DNA of 64,000 bases from Monodelphis domestica. Lineage: Eukaryota; Chordata; Mammalia; Didelphimorphia; Didelphidae. The stretch is from NCBI RefSeq assembly GCF_027887165.1, contig NC_077228.1, positions 212,015,635 to 212,079,634 of the forward strand, read 5' to 3'. The notes under the pieces are model-generated. The model saw nothing but the letters and a program-made list of their open reading frames with translations. It was not told the DNA's origin and made no database searches. Position numbers and translations under genes: made by a program. Below, piece by piece: positions 35,488-47,498 of the stretch (positions within the stretch are counted from its first letter, which is position 1; every line of letters starts with the position of its first letter).

Positions 35488-36460
35488 TCACTCGTGTACA
35501 TACAAAGTAAATGGCTTGTTGTAATCTGGGATGCCTAGAGCAGGGGAAGACATGATAGCCTTTTTTAGCTCTGATAGAGCTGTCAAGTGTTCTGGCTCTA
35601 ATTTGAGGGGTTCAGGGACCGAATCCTTTGTTAGTGCTATAAGGGGTTTAGTAATTTCCCCATAGTAAGGAATCCAGTGTGTGCAAACCCCTGTTGCCCC
35701 TAAAATTGCTCTCAACTGTTTCTTAGTGGTAGGAACACTTAAATTTTGAATATTCTCAATTCGTTTTGGAGAAATATAACAAGCACCAGCAGTCAGGATG
35801 AATCCCAAATATTCTACTTTAGGGAGACACCACTGAACTTTATCCTTCAAGATTTTATGTCCTCTTTTGTGCAATTCCAAAAGAAGGTGTTTACTATCTT
35901 CTTGACATGTTTCTGCATCTGTTGAAGCCAAGAGTAGATCATCTACGTATTTGATTAATTTACTATTTTTAAATGTTATATTATCTGTGTCTTGGCTCAA
36001 AATTTGCGCAAATAAACTCAGGCTTTTCCACATAACCCTGCAGCAGACTACTCCATGTATATTGCGAGCCCTTCCAGTTGAAAGCAAAAATTTGCCTGGA
36101 GTTCTCATGTATAGGTATGGAAAAGAAAGCTGAGCACAAGTCTACTACTGTAAAGTATGTAGCTGTGCTAGGAATAGAGGAAATAATAGTATTTATGATG
36201 GAAACTACGGAGTGTCTCTTTATAACGTTATTATTCACCGCGCTCAGATCCTGTATGAATCTATAAAGGTGCTTGCCATCCGGCCCCCTTTTTGGTTTTT
36301 TAACCAGCAGGATGGGCGTGTTGTATTCAGATTTACAAGGGATTATTATTCCTTGTTTAATTAAAGAGTTAATAACTGGTGTAATACCCTTAATTGCCTC
36401 TTTTGAGAGGGGATACTGAGGAATGGAAAGAGGCTTGCTAGATTTAGTTTTTATCTGCAC
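35488..36460 (-). mobile_element. Reverse transcriptase region of the retrovirus
   Basis: Fingers/palm landmarks (QYPLSKEAIKGITPVI, FIQDLSAVNN, YFTVVDLCSAFFSIPI) and the active-site block LIKYVDDLLLAS, followed by thumb sequence (KVEYLGFILTAG). Decayed. Confidence 0.9.
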
Positions 36461-36619
36461 AGGAACAGCAGATTTAAGTAAGCCTACATCAGAAGAAGAT
36501 GTGGCCCAAAGACTCCGGTATATCTTCAGGTATTTAAAAAGTGGGGGGCTCTTTTGCCTCCTGGCTCTCTGAGAGAAGTACAGAGAGTAAATTTAAAGAT
36601 TCCTCTGGTACTTCCAATG

Positions 36620-36904
36620 TTAAGGAACCATCTGGGAGCAAGTTATTGTGGCTCTGAGTTTGCATAGAAGGTCTCTCCCCAGCAAATTTAAAGAGGAGTC
36701 AGGTATCAAAAGGAAGGAATGTTGTACCTCTAGGGATCCTACAGACACCATTCTAGGAGGAAGTTTTTTAACTCTTTGGGGTATTCCTGATACTCCCACT
36801 ACACTTTTTGAATCAATGAAATAACAATTTAAATCAGGTACATTCTTTAATACAGACCTGGTAGCTCCAGTGTCTAAGAGACAATCATAAAAAGTGTTAC
36901 CCAC
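36620..36904 (-). mobile_element. Retroviral aspartic protease region
   Basis: Contains the LLDTGATRSVL active-site block and a later NLLGRDLL landmark, as in retroviral proteases. Confidence 0.85.
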
Positions 36905-37105
36905 CTTTAAGGTAACATGGGGTTCATTATTATGGGGAGGGCAGTGGATAGGGACAACAGGTAGTAGGACATCAGGATCTGGAAAATCAAAGGTTGTATC
37001 CTCTGATTCCTGTGCCCCAACACCCCCCCCCAGACATCTTCATTATGTTTGGGACATTCCTTGGGCACCCCCCTGAAGGGCACCCCTCTGAGGGCCATTA
37101 GCACC

Positions 37106-37657
37106 TCAAATATTTTTTGGACAAGCACCATTTCTTATATATTGTTGTTGAGTATTATCATTTTCTTCATTTGGAGCATTGTCATTATTTTCCCAATTCC
37201 TATTTCTAAAATTCTGGTTTCTAAAGTTCTTATTTCTATAGTCATTATAGTTATTTCCATAATTGTTATTATAATTTCTAAAATTTCTAAAATTCTGGTT
37301 TCTATGATTATCATCATTTCTATAGTTATTATTTCTAAAGTTGTTATTAAACTGCATATTCCTTCCAATAATCTTGAGAAAGGTTCTACATTCTATCATT
37401 TTGTGAACCTTCTTCTCACAGAAGTGGCAGGTTACTGATTTATCCGTGAATTCCCACAAAGGGGCTATGGTCTCTCCCTTATTTTTCAATTGTCTCTTTA
37501 ACATTTCAATTTCTTTCTTTAAGTCTTCCACTAACATATTGTGTTCCTCAGGTCTTTTTACACAACCTTTATAAACATAGGTTGCTACTCTCCTCAATTC
37601 TTCGAGGTCCATACAGTCCCAATTAGGACAGTTGATTAGCCATTTCAAAATCCCCAC
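37106..37657 (-). mobile_element. Nucleocapsid part of gag
   Basis: One CCHC zinc knuckle (CHFCEKKVHKMIEC, spacing C-X2-C-X4-H-X4-C) is preceded by a Glu/Lys-rich helix and followed by a long Asn/Arg-rich low-complexity stretch, likely an RNA-binding tail. Confidence 0.8.
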
Positions 37658-37799
37658 TCACCATCGCCATGCTCCCCAACAGGGCCAACAAGAGAGTGGG
37701 ACCTCCACGCCCCTGCCTAATAGCCCCTGTCTACAGGAAATATGTAAGGACAGAAAGTCAGTGGGCTCCCAGGAAATGTAGTTCTTTTTTAGGGTAACA

Positions 37800-38800
37800 A
37801 ATTTTCAATTATACAAACCAATACATGGTATTGATTCTAAGATGGTTTAAATAAAAAAAAAAGATTTGAATTTGAAGATCTTCTCATATGTTAACTACTC
37901 ATTAATACTGGTTTATCAGAGCAATAAAAATGTTACAACCCCTAATATCATGATGATCTAAAATAGAGTTTTCTGCTCTTGTAAATACAAAATATCATTC
38001 TTGATAAGTGTTTGAAAAAGAATTTCAAGTAGCAATATCAATGGCATCACAACTGAGAGAAAAACAAACATCTATTATTTGGTTTAGTGGATAAATTAAC
38101 AAGGGCCTTGGAACAATGAAAACATGTGTCCTGCCTCTGACACATACTAGCTATGTGACAGTGGCTATGTAATTTTTTTTTTTAACTCTTACCCTCTGTC
38201 TTAGAATCAATATTAAGTATCCATTCCAAGCAGAAGCAAAAGCACTAGCAATTGGGATTAAGTGGCTTGCCCAGGGTAATACACAAGGATCCCCATTGTC
38301 CACATATTGACTAAGAAAATCACATATTAGTACTACCTTCGTTTTACATCCTAATTTATTTTACTCAACATCTTCCAATTACACTTTAATTTTTTAACTG
38401 CTGGACCTAGGAGGCTCCACAAATGTTCTACACATACGCTCCAGACAACTCTCTGAGAATATAAATTGCAGAAAAGATACTGACCTTCCCTTATTACCGG
38501 AGGGAGTTTTTTCATCCTCAGAGTCTCTCTTGGTTTCTTTCTCTGTCTCTGTCACTGTCTCTTCCCCTCTGTTTCTGCCTCTCTTTCTATTTGTCTGTCT
38601 GTTTCTCTGTCTCAGACAGAAACAAAGAAATAATCTGTCCCTGTCTCTTTGTTTCTTTCTCTATCTCTGTTCCTGTCTGTCTCTGCTTCTGTCAATCTGT
38701 TTCTGACTGTCACTCTGTTTCTGTCCCTCACTGTTTCTCTCACTCTGCCTGTTTCTGTCTCTCTGTCTCTGTCTCTCTCAAACTTTTATATGGTATCTTG
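37800..38800. other. Intergenic DNA: SINE pieces and CT-rich microsatellite
   Basis: A SINE tail scrap is at about 37822-37862, a reverse partial SINE at about 38167-38290, and a (CTGTCT)n-type pyrimidine-rich repeat at about 38525-38780. No exon seen. Confidence 0.6.
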
Positions 38801-39059
38801 TATCTGGGCCCTGGCTCTCCTGTCTGAATGCACACTCTTGCTCTTTGAAGGATCTTCAGTGCTAGGCACGTGCTAAGTGCTTAATGACTGTAGGAAGAGC
38901 AAGGCCGGAAATAGCCACCATTTGTCACCAGGCCTGGGAAAGCACCTAATCAAGGCCGGGCAGGAGAGAATGACACAGAACAAGAAAACCAGGGAGGGAA
39001 GGAGGGACGTGAAGTAGAAGCATGACCCGGCCCAGGCAGAGCCTGAGCAAAGCAAGGAG

Positions 39060-39400
39060 CAGAGACAGACAGGAAGTGGGTGGGGAACCGGGAAAGGTTC
39101 GAAGCTCCAAACCTTAGGGAAAAGCTTTGGTCAGACTCGGTGTCTGGTCTGGAGCGCTGGGTGTGGTGGTTGGTGGCTTCGGAAGCCCGCCCCCTAGCTC
39201 AGCCCTAAGTGGGAGGAGAGAGCCGGTAAGAAAGTTCAGTGTCATCTCCGAGGCCTAGGACTTAAAGGAAGGGAAGATCCTAGGAGAGGGAGCCGGCTGC
39301 ACTCCCTCCTCCCCACGTCTAGAAACCTGTTGGCTCTCAGCTACACCCCCTGGACTTCCCTTCCTGGGCCCTGGAGCTTCTCCTCTGGCCAGGCGAAAGA
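39060..39400 (+). promoter_or_regulatory. TRIM65: TRIM65 promoter / 5' UTR region
   Basis: GC content and CpG rise from about 39060 and stay high through exon 1. An ETS-like CAGGAAGTGG is at 39070-39079. No TATA box is placed convincingly. An L2 3'-end scrap (about 38830-38890) and a CT-rich microsatellite mark the upstream limit. The transcription start and any non-coding first exon cannot be fixed from sequence alone. Confidence 0.5.
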
Positions 39401-41794
39401 ATGGCTACTCTGGGGCTGGAGGAGAAGCTGGTCTGTGTCATCTGCCTGGAGCTGTACCAGGAAGCGGTCACTCTGCTCTGCGGCCACAACTTCTGCCGTA
39501 AGTGCATCGAAGACTACTGGGACCGCGGGGAGATCGACTGCCCTCACTGCCGGACCCTGTTCAAGCTGCGCCCCGCACTGCACAAGAACGGGGCTCTGTG
39601 TGAAGTGGTGGAGTCCCTGCGGGCGGCTGAAGGGCAGCCGGCGGCGACGGAGCCCGCGCTCGGCCCGTGCCCCGCAGCCCGGTGCCCTCGTCACGGGCGA
39701 GCCCTGGAGCTCTATTGCAGGACGGAGAAACGGTGCATCTGCTGCGTCTGCACCGTGGGTCAGTGCGAGGGCCACTTGCGGGTCCTGGCTGATGTGGAGC
39801 GCAAGGAACAGGAGGTGAGGGAGGGGCGGGATGGGGACAGGGGGCGCAGAACCGGCACCATCCCGGACCGAGCCTCTACGCCGCCCGCCCATTCCAAACC
39901 AAACCCGTGCTACTCTGCATGCAGAGGCGGCTGGGGCGTTGAGTAGATAGAGGAGCACTAGACTAGGAGCTAGGAGACCCGCGTTCCAATTAGGTTCGGC
40001 TAGCCGTGTGATTGGAGCACGTCATTCAGCCACTCTAAGCCTCAGTTTTCCCATCTGTGAAATGTCGATAATTATGTCCTCCCACACCCACACCCACATC
40101 CAGGGAGTTTTATTCTATAGATCCAATGAAATGCAACGATTATTTTTTAAGTACAATATTTTGCGTACAAATTACAATGAACAGGCTAGGTGCTGGGGAT
40201 AAAAAGACAAGACATAAAACAAATTCTGGCCCTTCTAAAGGTTTACCAGGTTACGTTAAAAAGTTAAAACAAAAATTAAAACTTTACCTTTCATCTTAGA
40301 ATCAATCCTGTGTATTGGTTCCAAGGCAGAAGAGTGGTTAGGGTTAGGCAGTGAGGGTTAAGTGACTTGCTCAGGGTCACCCAACTAGGAAGTATCTGAG
40401 GTGGGATTAGAATCCAGGATCATCCCTCTCAGATCCACTGAGCCACCTTGATGCTCCCTACATTACATTTTAAGTATTTTTTTAATCCATAAAACCAAAT
40501 GAGAAACACTCTTAGATATGTGCCATTGAGGGCCATTGAGTCACTGATCTTGAATTAATGTCACTTCAGTTCATCCAATGGCTTTCAAAGACATCCATAA
40601 TGATCAAGGACATTTTCTGCACTTCATCTAAAACTTCTGACTGATTTTCAATAAAATGCTGTACTTACCTGGGTAAGGTATTGGGGATTAGTATCTTGAC
40701 TCTTACATTAAGTGGGGTGGGATAATAGACCTACTAACTCAGTAGCATTTACCCCCACAGACAAAATGTATAACAGAAGAAAAAAAGTTGTGCAGAAAGA
40801 TAATCATTTTGCTTTTAAAAACATATTTTCTTGTGCCCCAAACCCCAGATATAAATATATGTATGTATACTGTGACAAGGAAATCACTTTAAAAGACTGA
40901 TATATATTAATTTAAGGTTGCCAAGGAATTCAGCTATGTAATTCCTAAATGAAAACTCAAGTCAGCAGTCAACCTTTTATGGAGTTTAATTACAAACAGG
41001 AGGAAGAAAGGTATTAGAGATAGAGAGAGAGAGGGAGAGAGAAAGGGGAGAGAAGGGAATAGGGCTTAAATACCCCTTCTGTTTAGGCTGAGCCAAAAGG
41101 CCCAAGCCCTTAGAGAGCTGAGGCAAAGAAAAGAGATCAGTCCCTATCACTCACGTGACCAAAATGGAGAAACAGTCTCAGGGGCCTCCACCTCCAGCTT
41201 CCTTCAGAGCAAGCTTCTCAGAGCACAACCTCTCAGAGCAAAACCTCTCCAACCAACCTCTCCTAGTCCTCAGACCCCACTATCTTTAAGGAAACCATCC
41301 AAGTTCCCTCCCCTCAGTTCTCACATCTACCAATCACTGTCCATGTCTTCCCTGTGCCAATGGTGGCTCTAGCTTAACCCAGGACCGCCCAGAGGTCTGT
41401 GGCTTTGCACATGTCTGTTGAAGGTCATATTTTCAAATAATTAAATCTTGATCCTTTGCTGCAGCCTTCCTAAATCCTGTTACCCTGAGTAGGGTAGAGA
41501 TTGGAATAATTAAATTTTGATCTATGCTGCAGCCCTTCCTAAATCCTGTTACCCTGAGTAGGGTGGAGATTGGAATAATTAAATTTTGATCTATGCTGCA
41601 GCCCTTTCCATTGTTCAGCAAAAGGTTTCTGTCCTAAAGTAATCTTAATAAGGGAGGAGGAGGAACCTCCCTTGCCAATGGGGTTCACATTCCAATAAAG
41701 TTCCCACTATCAGTAGGAAATTCCCTACAAGCATGAAATTTCCCAATGGTGAAATTTCCAACATTTATAAGTCTAAGAAATTTTAAGGTTTACA

Positions 41795-41834
<40 letters not shown>

Positions 41835-44800
41835 GTATATATATACACACACACATATAATAACAATATCTCCCATATTATATATATGGGCAGCTAGGTA
41901 GAACACTTGACCTGGAGTTAGGAAGACCTGACATGCACATGCACGCTCCTATATAATTATATATACATAGCTATATCTCTATATACATGTATATATGCAT
42001 ATCTGTATCTATAGATCTAGGTAGATGTGTACAGATAAATCTATCTATGTCTATCTATCCATCTATCTATCTATCCATCCATCCTTTTCTATCTATCTTT
42101 GTCCATCTATCTATCCATCTAATCTATCTTATCTATCTATCCATCCATCTATCTATCTCTCTGTCCATCTCTGTATCTATCTATCTGTCCATCCATCCAT
42201 CCATCTATCTGTCTGTCTATCTGTCTGTCTGTCTGTCTATCTGTCTATCTACCTACCTATCCAAAGAGGAAGAAGAGACCACTAACACCTCAGGAAAGCT
42301 GTGAGGCACATGAGCTGAGCCTGGAAGGAAGCTAGGGTTCTGAGTGGGAAGCTTGAGGAAGCACATGTGGGAAAGCATGTGGGCAGGAGGTGGAATGGTG
42401 AGTTTAGAGAGGAGCAGGTGGGTCACTTTGCTTATCTCTTTGTGCTGAGGCCTCTGGGGAATTGACCCCAGGGAATACTGGGGATTAGAGTACTGGAGGG
42501 ATATGTGACAACATTTTAAGAAGCAATGTTTCTGGGTATTAATTTATTAATTGACCTATCAAAAGGAATTTGATGAAATGATTCTCTGGATAGTCAAAGA
42601 CCCCATTTCCTCTGGTGTGGGTCCTTAAGTAAAATGTAAGTCCCTCCTTTGAAGATCCCCAAAACATCTCTGACTAGTAAATAGTTAACAGGGAGGTGGT
42701 TCATCAAAACTTTCAACCTCTCCCCAACCCAATAGGTGAGGTGAGTGGTCATGTAATTAATTAGCTGGAAGAGAATCTTTGTCTCCATCTATTAATTAGG
42801 TTTTATTGGAAGGAAACATTCCTGAGAGTTCCTAAGAACAAAGGAGATGTAAAAGTCCACAGACCTATTGGATATTCTCAATCTAGGACCCAGGTATAAA
42901 AATAATACAGTATGTATAAAAAATAAATTTTCACAGGGAGAAAGAATGAGAGGAGCCAGAACCCTTGCCTTTTGCCTAGATCTAGTGCCTAGGTTAGAAG
43001 TCATAGAGATATTTACATATGTTTAGGACAAGGGTTTGTTTATTTAAAAAAAAGAAAACATTACCCTTCTATCTTGGACTCTCTCGTGTTTTGGTTGTAA
43101 GGCAGAAGAGTAGTAAGGGCTAAGCAATAGGGGTAAATGACTTGCCCAGGATCACACAGCTAATCAGTATCTGAGGCCACATTTGAACCCAGGACTTCTT
43201 TTCTATAGGCCTGGTTCTCGATACCCTGAGCCACCTGGCTGCCCCCAGCATAAAGATTTTTAATGACTTGTGTTATGAACCAATTGGACAATCTGTTGAA
43301 ATCTATGAACCCCTTCTCAGAATAATGTTTTAGTGAAAACAAAGATGTATTTTTTTTCTCATCCAAGTTAATGGACCATCTGAAATCTGAGGACCCCAAA
43401 TTAAAAACCTCTTGCTTAATACTTTCCAGATGCCATGAGCTTGATCTCCACAGAATGGTAGGTCTTATTATGCCCATTTTACAGATGAAGCATCAGAGGC
43501 CCAGAAGGGGAAGTGAATTACCCAAGGTCACACATAATAAATGATCTCAAATCTCAGGTCTTCTGATTTTCAAGCTAGTGCTTTTCCAACTCCTGCTCTA
43601 ATATTGTCATTGGTCAGTGGTCAAGGGTAGAAAGAGAACTCAGGACTTACGCCCCAGCCCTGGACCCTCTCTTGCCTTTTTGTCTCACTGGTATTGCAGA
43701 AATGGCTGAAGGAGCAGCTGGAGGAAAATCAGAATCAGAAAATCAAGATTGATGAGCAACTTAAGGAATTGCAGGATGAGACTGACAGGATCCAGGTAAT
43801 TACATAGCCTTTCCTGACATCTCCAGAATCACTACTCTTCATCTCTGGAAAAGAAAAAGTTTATTTTTAATTATGAATATGACAAATGTGGACATGAGCA
43901 TAACAGAAAAAAAGGAATTGCTTGTGAAACCTTATGTAATTTACTGGGGGGGTTTAAATCTTTATTTTCTGTCTTAATAACAACTCTAAGACAGAAAGGC
44001 AAGGGCTAGGCAAAGAGGGTTAAATGACTTGCCCAAACCAAGGTCCCACAGCTAGGAAATATCTGTGCCAGGTTTGAATCCAGGTCATCCTGATCCCAGG
44101 CCTCTATCCACTGAGCCACCTAGATGCCACAACTTGCTGTTATTGTTGTTGTTGTTGTTGTTTTAAACCCTTACTTTCTGATCTTAGAATCAGTAGTTAG
44201 TAATTAAGCCTTGGTTCCAAGGCAGAAGAGCAGTAAGGGCTAGGCAATAGGGGTTAAGTGACTTGCCCAAGGTCACACAGTTAGGAAGTATCTAAGGTCC
44301 TTCCTTCTCTAGGTCTGGTTTTCAATCTATTGAGCCACCTAGCTTTTTGTCAACAAATTATTCTTCATACTTTGCTACATTATCTCCCTTAACATGACTT
44401 ACAAGCAAGTCACTCCAAGCCTCAGTTTCCTTAGCAGTAAAATGAGAACAATAACACACCGAGAGGGCTATTTTGAGGAAAGCACTCTGCAAATTTTGAA
44501 GGTGTGAGGGACCAATATTTAATTCACCAGATAGGATAGGACCAGACAGGTTCTTATGTCCTTCTGATGCTGAGCCCTGGACAAATCTTTCAGGGACCCC
44601 AGCCTTTCCCTGCTCTGTTCTACCTCCCCTAAAATGGACCCCACTCTGCTTAGTGCCCTAGGGCTGTGTCTCAGGCCAGGCCCACCTCCACAGCCCCCAT
44701 CCTGAGATTCCTTCTCTGCCAACTCAGAATTCGGCCAACACTCAGGCCGTGGCCATCTCTGAAAAAGTCACTTGTCTGCTGCGGACCCTTGAAGCACGGC

Positions 44801-47498
44801 GGGATAAGGCACTCCAGAACATCGAACGGGAAAAGATGGCTGTCCTGGCCCAAGCCAAGGAGACCAAACAGTGTCTTCAGGACCACCTGGAGCTCCTGGC
44901 ACAGAACACCCAGCAGATCCAAGAGCTGCTGACCTGCCCCAATGATGTGGGCTTCCTCCAGGTACGCAGAAGTAGAGCGAGGGGTGAGGATGGGGGGTGA
45001 GGAGGCAAAATCACAAAGGGGTGCAAAGAAGGCTTGGGTGAGGGAAGGATTCCTTGACCCAGGGACACCTCAGATCTGATGCCTGACGGTCCCATGTCCC
45101 TGGTGGTTCAGAGGTCTCCACTTCTGACACTTCCTGGGTCTTTGGCATCAGCGCCCTCACTGAAGTGGGATGAAGATGTCCATCAGCTGAACGAGCTGAA
45201 GAAGATGCTAGACCAAATCTATCAACTCCTGCTGAGGAACGAGACTGGCCCTGGGATGCCTAGAGACGTTGATCCTGGTTTCAAGGGTAAGGCTGACCTT
45301 CTCCCCTTGATGCCTTTGACCAGTGTCCCTCTTCCCTCACAGCCTGGGACCCCAGTGACCAGGCCAAAGTTCTTTTCCTACAAGTCCTACAAAACAGTGA
45401 CTCCCTATTGCCCAAGCCCTCTGCTTTTTGCAGGGCTTCTCCCTTGGAATAGAAGGCCCCGTCCTCTAATTCTAGTGGTCGGTTTGACCCTTAGAGCACA
45501 GAGGACCCTTGGAACTGTTATAAGGAAATATAATTTGGATAGGGGGAAGGGAAGTAATACAGAGGGAAAAACATATCAATATTGAATTTATTTTAACATA
45601 GCAGGGATGAAGGAAAGGGAAAAGCTAAATTCTTTACCCACTATATAAATCCTATCCGACTTATTCTAAACTAAACCCTAAGTCATCTAAAAGCAAGTCC
45701 AACAGGGGATGGGGTCAGTTTCTCACAAAGAGTCCTTGAGGAGCCAGAAGCAGGAATCCAGCTGATGTCTTCAGTTGTCCCAGCAGGGTAGTGATCTATT
45801 CTCCAGTCTGGCTGTCCACCAGGAAGACTGGAGTAGCTAGGAGATCCTCAAGGCCTCCTGTTTGATGGATGGGCTCAAGATGACTCAGAATTGCACCTTT
45901 TCTCAGGTCCAGAGTGACAGCTGGGGAACTGTCTCTTCAACTGTTTGCAATCCTGACAGCCCCGGGAGAATTCTGAGTCTCACGCCCTGTCAATCATTCC
46001 TTGCCCAAGTTTTCTTTTCCTTTGCTACAGAACCGACCCCAGGACCAGTGTGCCGTCTGAGGAAGGAACTGAGACAGAGTAAGCCTATTCTATGTCTATA
46101 TATATATAGGGAGAGATATACAGATAAATATATGTATGAATATATAAATAGAAATAAATAGATAAACATCTACAAAGGTCTATAAATGTGTACAAATGTA
46201 TAAAGATGTATAAATATGTAAATACAAATATGCATGAATATATACATATGTGTGAATATGTAAATATCTATATCTATAAGTAAATCTAAATATATAATAT
46301 AAATATAGACATAAATAAACTTATAAATAGACCTATAAATATATATGAATATATAAATATAAATGTGTATACATAAATAGATAATATAAATGTATAGATA
46401 TAAATACATACATATATACATATAAATAAGTATATAAATAAACATATAAACAAACTTACAAATATGTGTGAATATATAAATATGTATAAGTAAATATAAA
46501 TATATAATATAAATGTATAGATATAAATACATACATATATAAGTAAGCATATAAATAAACTTATAAACAAACATATAAATATATGTGAATATATAAACAA
46601 ATATATAAATATGTATCAATAAATAAAAATAGACAAATATAAATAAATATATGTCTGTGTGTGTACATGTGTAAATGTGGCTATCATTCATGCACGTCCT
46701 GTCCGTGCTGGTTATTGTCCCTTTGAGGCTGTTCTTTGGGTCTCACTCAGCTCCGGGAAAGAGCATCCTGGGAATCCCCAGGACTGGCGGGACAGGGAAG
46801 CCACCCTTGGGAGGACCATTGAGGAACAAGGAGGCCCCTCACCCCTGTGCCTGTCTATCCCTCTTCTCACAGATTATCGCAATCTCACCTTTGACCCTGA
46901 CACGGCCAACCATCACTTCCACCTATCCCGCCAAAACCAGCGGGTAAAGCATGACTCTGGCTCCCAGCTCGACACCCAGCCCGGGAGGTTCCAGCTATGG
47001 CAGGTGCTGTGTGCCCAGAGCTTCGAAGCAGGAAAGCACTACTGGGAGGTGGAAGTGTCGGACCATTCGGTGACGCTGGGTGTCACCTACCCTGAACTTG
47101 CACGGAAAAACGTGCCCGGGCAGACAGACAACATCGGGAGGAATCGTCACTCCTGGGGGCTCCGCGTGCAGGAGGAGGGCTGTCAAGCCTGGCACGATGG
47201 GAAGGTCCAGCGACTTCTGGGCACCCCTGGGCACCTTCTGGGAGTGGAGCTGGATCTGTCCGTGGGACGCCTCTCCTTTTACAGCTTGGAGCCGCGGGTC
47301 CAGCTCCTCCACGTCTTTGACGCCTTCTTTACCCAGCCTCTCTCCCCTGTCTTCTGGCTCTGCGAAGGCAGAACCATCACCCTGTGCCAGGTGGCCGGGG
47401 CCAAGCCGTGTTCTGGGCCCCAGGGAGAGACGCTTGGTCCCAGAAGAACAGTAGCTAACGAAGCTGGGGCTGGGGGTGGGGGGAGCCCAGATAAATAA
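39401..47498 (+). CDS. TRIM65: TRIM65, RING E3 ubiquitin ligase (complete, 6 exons)
   Basis: TRIM65 is a cytosolic E3 ligase; known substrates of the family member include the RNA sensor MDA5 and the miRNA effector TNRC6. Exons: 39401-39814, 43700-43795, 44728-44961, 45112-45286, 46031-46078 and 46873-47498, all GT-AG with matching phases, giving 530 residues (human about 517). RING C3HC4 ligands are Cys12, Cys15, Cys27, His29, Cys32, Cys35, Cys47 and Cys50. A B-box 2 lies at about 95-125 (Cys95, His98, Cys106, His125). Coiled coil spans about 139-250; exon 2 is the 96-nt coiled-coil exon typical of TRIM genes. A variable linker follows. PRY/SPRY runs from about 325 (NLTFDPDTANHHFHLS, YWEVEVSDHSVTLGV, SWGLRV, PLSPVFWLCEGRT). 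The last residues form a Gly-rich tail not remembered from human. All catalytic and zinc positions appear intact. Confidence 0.97.
40270..40460 (-). repeat. Marsupial tRNA-derived SINE, reverse
   Basis: In TRIM65 intron 1: 'ctttcatcttagaatcaat', 'acttgctcagggtcaccca', 'cagatccactgagccacct'. Confidence 0.9.
40871..41794 (-). mobile_element. Solo LTR (class I-like) in TRIM65 intron 1
   Basis: + strand from TGTGACAAGGAAATCAC to AAGGTTTACA, with a perfect 4-bp duplication ATAC (40867-40870 and 41795-41798). Close sister of the LTR at 12677-13603. It contains a 69-bp tandem repeat at about 41436-41602. Confidence 0.9.
41797..42260. repeat. (AC)n, (AT)n and (ATCT/CTGT)n microsatellite block
   Basis: An (AC)n run starts at the LTR edge (41797-41824) and passes into TA/ATATAC runs. 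Tetranucleotide ATCT, ATCC and CTGT arrays run from about 42036 to 42256. Confidence 0.92.
42261..43049. other. TRIM65 intron 1, unassigned
   Basis: No exon recognised. The text at 42780-43010 has LTR-like features (cctaggttagaag, ttttcacaggg) but I cannot set ends or a family. Confidence 0.3.
43050..43250 (-). repeat. Marsupial tRNA-derived SINE, reverse
   Basis: 'aatgacttgcccaggatcac' and 'accctgagccacctggctgc' in TRIM65 intron 1. Confidence 0.88.
43950..44346 (-). repeat. Two adjacent reverse SINEs
   Basis: Copies at about 43950-44132 and 44160-44346, separated by a (TTG)n run, both in TRIM65 intron 2. Both show the 'acttgcccaaggtcacaca'-type core and a 'ccactgagccacctag'-type head. Confidence 0.88.
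45500..46020. other. TRIM65 intron 4, possible LTR remnant
   Basis: Sequence after 'tgttataaggaaatataat' looks LTR-like in style, but no partner copy or target duplication is seen. Unresolved. Confidence 0.25.
46085..46665. repeat. AT-rich minisatellite in TRIM65 intron 5
   Basis: About 580 bases of degenerate TATAAATA/ATAAACA-type units with longer repeated blocks (the text near 46380-46420 recurs at 46505-46550). It begins within about 10 bases of the exon 5 donor. Confidence 0.9.

Larger units (their letters stand above)
31292..37790 (-). mobile_element. Class I (gammaretrovirus-like) endogenous retrovirus, 5'-truncated, broken
   Basis: On the - strand the order is nucleocapsid part of gag, protease, reverse transcriptase, RNase H, integrase, about 1.3 kb without a recognisable gene, polypurine tract, 3' LTR. 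The 5' LTR and most of gag are missing; the element stops near 37790 against a SINE tail. Domain order, the YVDD motif, an integrase C-terminal segment in gammaretroviral style, and the 4-bp duplications of related solo LTRs point to class I. It has several breaks and is a decayed fossil. Divergence from sister LTRs suggests an insertion well before recent times. Confidence 0.88.

Noticed and set aside
26599-37862. Possibility that the cut SINE at 26599-26697 and the SINE tail at 37822-37862 are two halves of one copy split by the retroviral cluster
   Set aside because: About 70 bases of the SINE centre are missing between them and no target duplication was found; chance is as likely.
39341-39958. 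205-codon open frame on the - strand over TRIM65 exon 1
   Set aside because: Antisense shadow of GC-rich coding DNA; no domain recognised, and the + strand has an intact RING/B-box.
41797-42260. CRISPR-like spaced repeats
   Set aside because: Simple di- and tetranucleotide arrays in a mammalian intron; no spacers.
45079-45111. TRIM65 exon 4 starting at the ATG at 45079
   Set aside because: The open frame runs back to 45079, but 'ggttcag' before 45112 is a good acceptor and the remembered human protein joins there.
46170-46691. 173-codon Tyr/Ile-rich open frame on the - strand
   Set aside because: Translation of the AT minisatellite; pure low complexity.
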